From: DAOTXS01 sp034433515
GTDB taxonomy: Bacteria > Chloroflexota > Anaerolineae > UBA4142
Assembly: GCA_034433515.1 (NCBI GenBank)
Contig: DAOUAL010000057.1
Coordinates: 1 to 64,000, forward strand
Reading direction: 5' to 3'
Length of the DNA: 64,000 bases
The position numbers and the translations under genes were made by a program. Of this stretch, positions 9,101 to 16,098 are shown piece after piece. The notes beneath the pieces were generated by a model. The model was not told the DNA's origin, did not search any database, and worked only from the letters and a program-made list of their open reading frames with translations. Position 1 is the stretch's first letter. Each line of letters starts with the position of its first letter.

Positions 9101-11325
9101 GCTTGGACCGCTTGGACAGCGTGCCGGACAAAGATCGGAATCATCTCTTGAGCCGTGTGGGCTTGGCGCAAGGCTGCCGAAAGGTTTTGGAGGATTTCCA
9201 GTTCGCGCAAACGCGCGCGCGTTTCTTCTGCCAAACGCGCGCGTTCAATGGCGAGCCCAGCAGTCGTGGCGACTTGCCGCAACGTGCGCAGGTCAGATTC
9301 GCTAAAGGCATTCGGTTTTGCGCTTTCGAGTGAAAAGACGCCCAGGATGGTTTCGTACGCTTGCAATGGTACGACGATGGCGCTGCGTAATTCCCGAATT
9401 TCATTGACTGGGGCGCGCTGGGCATCTTGTTGCAATGCTGGGTTGGTCTGAATATCGTGGATCAGAAGCGCGCGCCGTTCGCGAACCGCTTGACCGGCAT
9501 ACCCCCAAGTGATGGGGTAGGTAAAGCCCAACACGGAAGAATCTTGATAACCGTTTAGCGCGCGCACCTGCAAATGTTCCGCATCGGTGAGCAACGCCAA
9601 ACTGCCTTTCTCCGCTGCTGGGATCGCGTGCCTGGCCGCGGCAATTAAACGCTCCAACAGCGCCGGTAATTCACTGGTTTCGCTCAAGGCTTGCGCCATC
9701 AAGGCTTCTGCTTCCAATTCGCGCTCGTGCCGCTTGCGTTCGGTGATGTCAATGAGTGTGCCAATGATGGCGGGTTGACCTTGATAGTCGGCTCGCAAGC
9801 CATGGGCTTCGATGAAACAATCAGAACCATCTTTGCGTAATCCGCGAAATTCGTAGCGCACGCTCTTGACTTGGCCCGTAATGCGCTGCCGAATAAGTTC
9901 AGTAACTCGCGGGCGGTCATCGGGATGGGTGAGATCGAGCGGGCCCCGTTTGTCAATCAACTCTTCAACGTGATAGCCAAAGATCTGCGCCAACGCTGGA
10001 TTGACGTAGCGAAAACGGCCTTCCTGAATCAGATAAATGCCGGTGAGTGAGGATTCCGTCAGCATGCGGAAGCGCTCTTCGCTTTCCTGCAGCGCGCTTT
10101 CCGCTCGCTTGCGTTCGGTGATGTCTTGTGCCGCACCGTAAATACGTATAACACGATTGTGTTGAGCATCCCAGACTGGAATCGCATAATCGCGGAGCCA
10201 ACGCGCTTCGCCGGCGCGGGTTACAAAGCGCATCTCGCATACATCCAGTTTTCCGCTGAGGACACGTTGGGCGTGCTGGAGCGCAATGGGCAAATCGTCG
10301 GGATGCACCATACTTTGCCAGCCACCGCGCGCGTCCACTTCGCGCAAGGTGTATCCAAAGACGTGCAAAAAAGAATCCGTGATCCATTCGCCGCGCATCG
10401 TCCCATCGGCATCCACGCGAAAAGCATACACGTAATCCGAAATCATTTCCGAGATGTGGCGATAACGTTCTTCACTTTTTTGTAATTCGATTTCTGTGCG
10501 TCGCTGTTCGGTGATGTCTTCGATGGCGAGCAAGATCATGGGGGCTTGGACATTCACGTGCCGAAGACGCCGCGCATTCAGCAACATGGTGCGTTGACCA
10601 ATGTGTTCAAATTGATGTTCGACCGTAAAGTTATCAAAGTGAGTATTTTGCGGCAAGATATTTTCCAGCAAGGCGCGCAATTGTGGAATATCCCATTGCC
10701 GATTGCCCAACTCGTAGATTGGACGACCAGCGGTTTCGGCGGGGGAGACTTGGAAGGTGCGATAAAACGACTGATTTGCCGCGACCACCCGCAAGTTAGT
10801 ATCTAGCACGACCAAGGGCTCGCGTACCGTAGCGACAATACTTTCGGCAAAGTCGCGTGCTTCGCGGATAATGTTCTGGATTTGGCGTTCCTTGGTTTGA
10901 TCGCGAAAGACCAGCACAACCCCCGCAATCTTGCCACGTTGGTTGCGCACCGGCGCTCCGCTATCGGCGATAGGAATCTCGCGGCCGTCACGCGCGATAA
11001 GAATGGTGTGATTGGCTAGCCCAAGGACGATGCCTTGACGCAAAACACGCGCCACCGGGTTTTCGACCTCGGCGCGCGTTTCTTCATTGATGATGCGAAA
11101 AACTTGGGCAAGTGGTTTGCCTAATGCTTCATTCTCGCTCCAGCCCGTCAACGCTTCGGCGACCGGATTCATCATCGTAACACGACCTTTGGCATCGGTT
11201 ACAATGACGGCATCGCCAATGCTATACAACGTGGCGCGCAGTTGGGCTTGGAGTAGCGTCGTTGACTGACGGAGGCGCGGGTGTGACGTCTGTGCGGACA
11301 CGCGTTTCTTTTTATTCCGATTCAT
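6106..11325 (-). CDS. Multi-PAS/GAF sensor with HD-GYP c-di-GMP phosphodiesterase
   Basis: A 1739-residue, apparently cytoplasmic sensor-effector. I count four PAS domains (about 25-143, 155-275, 285-405, 415-535), several ending in the DITER-K linker, and six GAF domains (about 550-695, 720-868, 895-1043, 1070-1210, 1235-1373, 1395-1543). An HD-GYP domain fills 1560-1739. The HD-GYP domain has LLHDIGK (HD at 1611-1612) and HHEKWDGTGYP (1664-1674), so the metal and GYP residues needed to hydrolyse cyclic di-GMP are present. There is no kinase or GGDEF domain. The ATG at 11325, with AAAGGAAAG just upstream, is preferred. An upstream ATG at 11439 would place codons inside the terminator of the preceding gene. 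Ligands of the sensory domains cannot be read from sequence. Confidence 0.92.
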   Translation of the reverse strand: MNRNKKKRVSAQTSHPRLRQSTTLLQAQLRATLYSIGDAVIVTDAKGRVTMMNPVAEALTGWSENEALGKPLAQVFRIINEETRAEVENPVARVLRQGIVLGLANHTILIARDGREIPIADSGAPVRNQRGKIAGVVLVFRDQTKERQIQNIIREARDFAESIVATVREPLVVLDTNLRVVAANQSFYRTFQVSPAETAGRPIYELGNRQWDIPQLRALLENILPQNTHFDNFTVEHQFEHIGQRTMLLNARRLRHVNVQAPMILLAIEDITEQRRTEIELQKSEERYRHISEMISDYVYAFRVDADGTMRGEWITDSFLHVFGYTLREVDARGGWQSMVHPDDLPIALQHAQRVLSGKLDVCEMRFVTRAGEARWLRDYAIPVWDAQHNRVIRIYGAAQDITERKRAESALQESEERFRMLTESSLTGIYLIQEGRFRYVNPALAQIFGYHVEELIDKRGPLDLTHPDDRPRVTELIRQRITGQVKSVRYEFRGLRKDGSDCFIEAHGLRADYQGQPAIIGTLIDITERKRHERELEAEALMAQALSETSELPALLERLIAAARHAIPAAEKGSLALLTDAEHLQVRALNGYQDSSVLGFTYPITWGYAGQAVRERRALLIHDIQTNPALQQDAQRAPVNEIRELRSAIVVPLQAYETILGVFSLESAKPNAFSESDLRTLRQVATTAGLAIERARLAEETRARLRELEILQNLSAALRQAHTAQEMIPIFVRHAVQAVQAHSGSIFLLEEASGDWVSSGWINSQGEWIEPMVLRLHAGGVTGRVGTTGELYITQDWRTDPVTMLLPGEERLLDSLQTGISLPLRAEQQIIGVLHIWYAQAHTFSEGEKNLLTAIADMAGNALQRARLFEATRLHAERIAAVNALGRALAATLDLPTIYRTAYQHIRMLVPCDNLAITLYDDTTHTLRAAFILSDEQELDVNLLPPLTLDPNTVREGRAKAILDAQTVIVNDLAVKTQQGRGIIIGNHRTPQSAVYTPMLVERRVIGLLELQSYRNQAYQADDLDLLHMLANQIGLAIQNARLFAETRRRLEELNVLHQASQTLLLNELDPEATYVAIHQAIERTMPCEALSITLEDEAAGDYHGVYLYDKNGRTPSQRIPRGAGLSGLVIPSGKTILIDDYLAQDEIKAVHFGNPEHVRSILAVPLRRGEQTIGMVATQSYQPHAFTQEHRVLLETLAAQFATSIENAHLYQQTRLRLRELEIVSAVSAALRTAPSHKEMFSIVLDQLLTLLKVDGAAIQILNPANGELQVTAARGVWTSLIGLKIPRGAGVSAQILATGTPYLNNDVRNDPNVFYPYVFEECRAAAGVLVAVQKQIIGLLWIGSKRLLSEHDLRLLVAIADIAANAIHRATLNEQTERHLSQLATLHAIDRAISSSFDLRLTLNLLLEHVTTQLHVDAASVLLLNPQTQVLEYAASRGFRTRAVERTRIRLGESFAGRVALERQSIHLRDLPAHAKEFVVTELVAEGFAEYYGAPLIAKGNVVGVMQIFHHAPLPTDPEWRDFCETLAGQAAIAIDNARLFNDLQQANAELARAYDATIEGWSRALDLRDKETEGHTQRVTEMTLELARALGIGKDEIVHVRRGTLLHDIGKMGVPDNILLKPDKLTAAEMAIMRQHPQRAYELLLPIEYLRSALDIPYCHHEKWDGTGYPRGLKGEDIPLVARIFAVVDVYDALTSDRPYRKAWSREDAIEYIRQQAGKHFDPHVVEIFLKLFGK

Positions 11326-11413
11326 CACTTTCCTTTTCTGCCTGTCCAACGTGTTCTTTGATAGCCGCAAAGCATTATCGAGTATATCACAAAAGAGGAT
11401 AGAAGCAAATAAG

Positions 11414-11450
11414 AAAAAAGACCCGTCCGATTTCTGCAACCGGACAGGTC
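11414..11450 (-). terminator. Terminator of the small YgaP-like gene
   Basis: On the minus strand GACCTGTCCG and CGGACGGGTC (plus-strand 11441-11450 and 11420-11429) form a hairpin followed by a T run (A run 11414-11419). It lies 22 bases past the stop of the 11472-11663 gene and separates it from the HD-GYP gene. Confidence 0.88.
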
Positions 11451-11471
11451 TGGTTGTGGGTTAATATTTTT

Positions 11472-11663
11472 TTACTTGGATACGAATTGGAGCAAGCACT
11501 TGCCCCACGCGCCCATCACGATGGGGACTAGACCGATGAGGGCAACGATGATGCCCGCGGTGCCGCCGACAACAGCGAGACCTAGATAGATCAGCACCAA
11601 TCCCAACACGATGCGCAATACGCGTCCCAACGTGCCGTTCATAAACGTAATCAATCCGCTCAT
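11472..11663 (-). CDS. Small YgaP-like (DUF2892) membrane protein
   Basis: A 63-residue protein with two close membrane helices: about 13-34 (LGRVLRIVLGLVLIYLG) and 36-56 (AGIIVALIGLVPIVMG). The pattern of Arg before helix 1, a glycine-rich turn and a cysteine near the end (GKCLLQ) fits the DUF2892/YgaP transmembrane family. In some proteins that domain is fused to rhodanese, but here it is free-standing. A strong ribosome site (AGGAGGG) sits 8 bases before the ATG. It is probably a single-gene transcript or the end of one with the gene upstream, and its own terminator follows. The function of the family is not established. Confidence 0.8.
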   Translation of the reverse strand: MSGLITFMNGTLGRVLRIVLGLVLIYLGLAVVGGTAGIIVALIGLVPIVMGAWGKCLLQFVSK

Positions 11664-11744
11664 TTTGCATCCCTCCTGATGGATAATGTCCGGCGATCTT
11701 GGTCGCCTTCACTTGTTGGATGCACATTGAGCGAAAAGGTTACA

Positions 11745-13679
11745 TCAGCGCCACCAATCCTTGCGCGAGCGGGGTTCCATAAATTCGCCGGTATCGCGGA
11801 TGGCAACCTTAACCTCATTCGATTGAGCCGTACCAAACGGCTGGCGCGCGCGCAACGCCGGCAAATTGCCGCGCCCCTCGGCATTCGATTTTTGGTACAA
11901 CGCCAGCAGATTAGAATCCACCGCGATTCCTTCGACGTGCAGCGCGTATCCACCCACAATCGTATCTTCGCGCGTGTACTTGAACGTGATGCGTTGGGCA
12001 TCGGCGTACAGTACCAAGGCGCGGAAACCATTCATAATGTCCGAGCCGCCGTTGGGCAAGTACAACGTCTCGCCCGGCGTCGCCGCTAATCCAATCATCG
12101 TTACTTCGGGATCATCAATCGGTTTGCCGCGACAGTTGCATCCCCAATCCCAGTTGTACACTTGGTAAAGTGCTTTGATGGCACGCGCGCGATTATCGGC
12201 AAACAAACTGGGCAACTGCGGACCACCTGGATCGGTTGCGCCGGCGAGATCGAGCAAGGCAAGCGATCCTTGGGTCGCAACATAGCCGCGTAAACCTAGG
12301 TTCAAGTCGGCGTGTTGGGCGGCAGGGCGGTCACTGGGTGGCGGAACCACCGGCAGGGTAGAGTAAGTAGTTTGGACTGGCGCGCGTGTAACCGTTGCCA
12401 TTACCTGTGATGAGGATGAGAGCGGCGGCGTGCTGGTGCGTGTAATTGTTGAGCCCGCCGCCTGACGCAACGATGTGGGCGATGGTGTGATCGAAGGCGC
12501 AAGGGTAGGCGTGGGGATTGGGCTGGCGATGACATAGACCACGTAAATGATTGTGACGGGTGGGCTAGGTTGTTGCGATGATCGCGCTGTTTGATTGCTG
12601 ATGTTGGGTTGCGCCAACACCAATGCACCGAGGGCGATCAAAATGATGATGCCGATGGTTGCGGGTATCCAGTACCGCGCATACGCGGCGACGGGGTTTG
12701 CCGGCGCACCTTCGGGAATGCGTTGGCGCATTACCAAGAATGCTCCCACAATCAGCAATGCCACGATCGCAAGAATCGCACCAATGCCGGCGATGCCGCC
12801 GGTTCCACCACTGAACAAGCCAGTGGGAGTTGGGGTTGGGGTTAACGTGGCTGTCGCGGTGGGGGTGGGAGTGTCCGTCGGGGTTGGTGTCGTGGTGGAG
12901 GTGGGGGTTACGGTTGGAGTCAGAGTGAGGGTGGCAGTCGCCGTGCGTGTTTGCGTGGGACGTGGAATGGTTACGGTGGGCAAATCAAGCCGCGGCTCCA
13001 TACACACCGCATCGAACCAAACGCGATTCTCGCCCCCAGATCCATCGCGCGCAATCGCGCGCAAGAAAATCGTGGCGCGCTCCGAACGTGCGACGAACAA
13101 CATTGTCATCGCCGCAATGTTGACCGCCGCTTTGCCGTCAAAGAAAGCCGGTCCCCAGATCACGTTCGATGATTTGGGATCAGTGTCACCCAAAGGGTCT
13201 ACGCCCACTTGTCTGCCAATGGTGTCCACGCGAATATTGGGACCATCCACCGACTTGGCGGCGAGACTATAACCCAAGCGGAACCAATAGTAGGTGCCGG
13301 GTTTGAGACCGGTAACCGTTTGCCGAATCCCGGCATCGAACGTGTTGCTGGAGAAAATTTGTTGCGATGTGCCTGGCACATCGTCAATCCCTTCGTTATC
13401 AACCGCGTTGAATTGTGGCGGCGCGCCCGCAAAGATGAATGGCTCCCAACCTACGACCACGCGACCGTATGGGGTATCGCGCCCGGGTGGTGGCATAAAT
13501 CCATTGCGCAATAAATTATTAGGATCGTAGGCGCAGGGGTCTTTGAGTGTGATCGGTTTATTGGGAACGGGGGGACCTTGGAACGGCGGCGCGGCGATTG
13601 CCGGGACAATCGGGACAATGATATAAAACAGCGTTGCCAACAATCCAAGCGCAACGCTGATAGACTTGCTGTATTTCAT
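11745..13679 (-). CDS. Secreted/membrane protein with Pro/Thr linkers and unknown C-terminal domain
   Basis: 644 residues. A signal sequence (about 8-30) is followed by a beta-rich domain (about 45-230) with RQTVTGLKPGTYYWFRLGYS and a later VWFDAVCMEP, reminiscent of carbohydrate-binding or galactose-binding folds. A PTxTPT linker spans about 238-286. Two membrane helices follow, near 296-318 and 336-356, and a second Pro/Ser/Thr linker runs to about 455. The C-terminal domain (456-644) is unknown. It has NWDWGCNCRGKP, GETLYLPNGG and GGYALHVEGI, and looks extracellular and beta-rich. Both domains could face outward, with the helices forming a hairpin. I do not recognise the family as a whole. 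The ATG at 13679 with GAGG upstream is chosen over the adjacent TTG at 13682. A role at the cell surface is the only safe inference. Confidence 0.75.
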   Translation of the reverse strand: MKYSKSISVALGLLATLFYIIVPIVPAIAAPPFQGPPVPNKPITLKDPCAYDPNNLLRNGFMPPPGRDTPYGRVVVGWEPFIFAGAPPQFNAVDNEGIDDVPGTSQQIFSSNTFDAGIRQTVTGLKPGTYYWFRLGYSLAAKSVDGPNIRVDTIGRQVGVDPLGDTDPKSSNVIWGPAFFDGKAAVNIAAMTMLFVARSERATIFLRAIARDGSGGENRVWFDAVCMEPRLDLPTVTIPRPTQTRTATATLTLTPTVTPTSTTTPTPTDTPTPTATATLTPTPTPTGLFSGGTGGIAGIGAILAIVALLIVGAFLVMRQRIPEGAPANPVAAYARYWIPATIGIIILIALGALVLAQPNISNQTARSSQQPSPPVTIIYVVYVIASPIPTPTLAPSITPSPTSLRQAAGSTITRTSTPPLSSSSQVMATVTRAPVQTTYSTLPVVPPPSDRPAAQHADLNLGLRGYVATQGSLALLDLAGATDPGGPQLPSLFADNRARAIKALYQVYNWDWGCNCRGKPIDDPEVTMIGLAATPGETLYLPNGGSDIMNGFRALVLYADAQRITFKYTREDTIVGGYALHVEGIAVDSNLLALYQKSNAEGRGNLPALRARQPFGTAQSNEVKVAIRDTGEFMEPRSRKDWWR

Positions 13680-13827
13680 CAAGACCTCGATTCAAGCACA
13701 AGAACACTCGTGCCTATCTTGCAAAAGTAACCTGCTTGCAAGTGGGCAAAGTATACTGTGAATGTCGAGTAAGTCAATCCCCCATCTAAGAGTGGACTGA
13801 TCAGTAGAGCGTGGACCAGAAAAGGGC

Positions 13828-13856
13828 TTGACAGTGACTGTACTACGCGGTAGAAT
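13828..13856 (+). promoter_or_regulatory. Strong promoter for the leader RNA / subtilase
   Basis: TTGACA (13828-13833), 17-base spacer, TAGAAT (13851-13856). The transcript should start near 13863, about 180 bases before the protease start codon. Confidence 0.8.
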
Positions 13857-13862
13857 ACAGCA

Positions 13863-14001
13863 AGTTTCCGGCAACAGCAAACCTATCCTACAACGGATGC
13901 GTTGATCTCTAGTCTGCCAGAGCAATCTGGAACGTGGACGCTTGGACTAGAAGTAGCAAGTAGCGTAACCGACCGGTTGTATGTCATCGGTCGGCTTTTT
14001 G
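13863..14001 (+). ncRNA. Structured leader or small RNA ending in an intrinsic terminator
   Basis: A promoter directly upstream and a terminator (CCGACCG 13969-13975, CGGTCGG 13988-13994, T run 13996-14000) bracket about 139 bases with clear folding. ATCC/GGAT pairs at 13885-13888 and 13895-13898. A seven-pair helix TCTAGTC/GACTAGA (13908-13914, 13945-13951) encloses a CCAGA-gcaa-TCTGG hairpin with a GNRA loop (13917-13930). TACAACGG (13889-13896) can also pair, with one bulge, to CCGGTTGTA (13973-13981) inside the terminator, which would be an antiterminator switch. The terminator ends 44 bases before the protease gene, so this is either a riboswitch-like attenuator or a free small RNA. It matches no riboswitch consensus that I know. 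Confidence 0.6.
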
Positions 14002-14044
14002 TTTGCCTACGTTCGCGCAAGATAACCTAATCAAGGAGATCGTT

Positions 14045-15910
14045 ATGCGCGTTATGCCCGCACGAATCATTCCGCTTGTGGCAATGCTGATTGTTTTGGG
14101 ATTGTTGTTCAATCCTAATCCGCCCAAGGTCGAATCCGCCGATCCACGCGATCGCTGGATTATGGTCGCCAAGAGCGATGATGACTTTGATAATCTCCGT
14201 GCCGAAGCCATTCGATTGGGCGCACGGGTGCTGAACGAGATGCGTGAGACGCGCACGTTAGTGGTGGCGGGCTCATCCGATTTTAGAGGGCGTGCCCAAG
14301 CGAGTCCTTTGGTCGAAGGTATGGTCAAAGACGTCACGATCCAGTTGATCAATCCTAGTCATCAACGCGAATTTTTCAATGCTAGCCAATTCGGCGAACG
14401 CGTCCGCATTGATCTACGCAAACCATTCAAGAAAAAGCGCATCACACCTGACCCGGCTTTTTCCTTGCCCGGTTTAATGTGGAATGTTCTGCGCATTCGT
14501 GCGCCGGAAGCATGGAAATATAGCGCGGGCAGTCCAGCGGTACGTGTCGCCGTGGCGGACACCGGCTTGGACTTTACCCATTCCGAACTCAAAACCCAAG
14601 TGGATCGCGTGGTTGATCTGACGGTAAACGAAAATCCTCCCTTGTGCAAGACCTTGTACGGTTATTCCGATCAAGATATGGCGGCGATCTATGGCGGACC
14701 CGCCACAACCGATTGGAATGGTCATGGGAGTTGGATCGGCGGCAACATCGCCGCTGCGCTGGATGAGCAAGGCATCAACGGAATCGCCCCGAGAATCAAA
14801 CTGGTTGCCCTCAAGATCGGGCAATGGTGTGGCTCGGCATATATCTCTACGATGCTCGATGCGTTCCGGTACGCCGCGAACAATCGGATTCCCATCGTCA
14901 GCATTTCCTATACCGCCTTCCTTGATCGCACTGACCCCGACCAAGATTTGCTCTACAGACAAATCGTCGAGATGGTGAACTATGCGCGGCGAAAAGGTAC
15001 GCTCATAGTTGCGGCCGCGGGCAATGAACACGTGCGGATCGGCGCGAATGGTCAAGTAACGAGTCACGGTGGGCTGACCATCCCGGGCGATCCACTTGTT
15101 GATTACTATGGAATGTGGCAAGTGCCCGGCGGGGTGCCCGGTGTGATTATGGTCTCCTCGACCAGCAATGTGGTCAATGCGGCTTCGGCCTCTTGCACGC
15201 CAGAATCAGCAAACACTTCTAACGCCACGTGTAAGCCGGTCTCGGATAAGCATCAACCTTTTGGGGTGGGTAAACAAAATCAATTAGCATACTATAGCAA
15301 CTCTGGTCCCCGGATTGATATTGCCGCGCCGGGTGGTGCGCGCAAATTCAATCTGCCAAATGCTGATCGGGGTGGGACGCCCGGTTATCCGGTGACCACT
15401 GCCGATGGATTCAACGCGTGGGAAGATTTCAGCGTTACTTCAAACTGGGCATTAGCGATGCCATGCTACTTTAATTTGGGCGAAGAGTTTCCGGAGAATC
15501 AATGTTACTCGACCATTCAAGGCACTTCAACGGCGGTGCCGCATGTTTCTGCCACGCTCGCACTCATTGCTAGCCGCAATGTATTCGCGCGACACTTTCC
15601 CTGGATAATGACAATGATCTTGAAAGTTGGCGCGCAACGTTTGCGCGACAACGCGACGCCCGGCTTGAGCGCAACCGACACCTCGCCCGGCGATCTGTCT
15701 GGCATTCCTTGCTTGACCGGCTATTGTCATTTGGGCGGTGCGCCCATTCCAAGCCGTGAAGCGTTTGGCGCGGGGCTGGTGGACGCACGCATCATTCACG
15801 ATATTGATGATGTGCCCGATTGGAAAGAATGGGAAAGAAGAAAGTTGCAAGAAAACCCGGAAGACCCCCCACCTTCGAATTTGCTGTTCTTGCCTTTTGT
15901 GGGTCCCTGA
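14045..15910 (+). CDS. Secreted subtilisin-like serine protease (S8)
   Basis: A 621-residue protease with a signal sequence at residues 6-25 and an N-terminal part (about 30-150) likely to be a pro-region. The S8 catalytic domain carries all three active-site motifs: VAVADTGLDFTHSEL (Asp), DWNGHGSWIGGNIAA (His) and QGTSTAVPHVSA (Ser). IVAAAGNEH supplies the oxyanion-hole Asn. The tail ends in NLLFLPFVGP. I recall short hydrophobic YLPL-type endings on other Chloroflexota exported proteins, but their role is unknown. Six or more Cys in the catalytic domain could form disulfides outside the cell. The start is set by AAGGAG 7 bases before the ATG. Expression is probably gated by the leader RNA terminator at 13969-14000. 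Substrates are unknown. Confidence 0.93.
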   Translation: MRVMPARIIPLVAMLIVLGLLFNPNPPKVESADPRDRWIMVAKSDDDFDNLRAEAIRLGARVLNEMRETRTLVVAGSSDFRGRAQASPLVEGMVKDVTIQLINPSHQREFFNASQFGERVRIDLRKPFKKKRITPDPAFSLPGLMWNVLRIRAPEAWKYSAGSPAVRVAVADTGLDFTHSELKTQVDRVVDLTVNENPPLCKTLYGYSDQDMAAIYGGPATTDWNGHGSWIGGNIAAALDEQGINGIAPRIKLVALKIGQWCGSAYISTMLDAFRYAANNRIPIVSISYTAFLDRTDPDQDLLYRQIVEMVNYARRKGTLIVAAAGNEHVRIGANGQVTSHGGLTIPGDPLVDYYGMWQVPGGVPGVIMVSSTSNVVNAASASCTPESANTSNATCKPVSDKHQPFGVGKQNQLAYYSNSGPRIDIAAPGGARKFNLPNADRGGTPGYPVTTADGFNAWEDFSVTSNWALAMPCYFNLGEEFPENQCYSTIQGTSTAVPHVSATLALIASRNVFARHFPWIMTMILKVGAQRLRDNATPGLSATDTSPGDLSGIPCLTGYCHLGGAPIPSREAFGAGLVDARIIHDIDDVPDWKEWERRKLQENPEDPPPSNLLFLPFVGP

Positions 15911-15920
15911 ACCGGTGTGT

Positions 15921-15957
15921 GCCCGTCTCCTTTGCCCAAGGAGGCGGGCGATTTTTT
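15921..15957 (+). terminator. Terminator after the subtilase
   Basis: GCCCGTCTCCTT and AAGGAGGCGGGC form a stem with one mismatch, followed by ATTTTTT. It begins 11 bases after the stop. Confidence 0.9.
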
Positions 15958-15961
15958 GTGG

Positions 15962-15981
15962 GGCAAATTTGGAAATTTGCC
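15962..15981. repeat. Palindrome of the GCAAATTT family
   Basis: GGCAAATTT - gg - AAATTTGCC, a second copy of the palindrome type seen at 4045-4065, here directly after a terminator. Confidence 0.7.
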
Positions 15982-16039
15982 TCACGATCTCTAAAGGTTC
16001 AAATGCGCTTTTAGAATGACTTGGGATGCTCCCACTCTT

Positions 16040-16068
16040 TTGACACGCCTCATCCGCCGGGCTATAAT
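16040..16068 (+). promoter_or_regulatory. Consensus promoter of urocanate hydratase gene
   Basis: TTGACA (16040-16045), 17 bases, TATAAT (16063-16068): both boxes match the sigma-70 consensus exactly. Transcription should start near 16075. Confidence 0.85.
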
Positions 16069-16098
16069 CGTTTCAGAATGCAAAAGGAGAAGACGACG

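Noticed and set aside
12820..12990. Dense repeats of short TC/GGTGG units, considered as a possible CRISPR or minisatellite
   Set aside because: They encode the Pro/Thr-rich linker of the 11745-13679 protein in frame, with no regular spacer-repeat structure.
13863..14001. Possible GEMM/cobalamin/TPP riboswitch
   Set aside because: Only a generic GNRA hairpin is shared; the required conserved blocks are missing.
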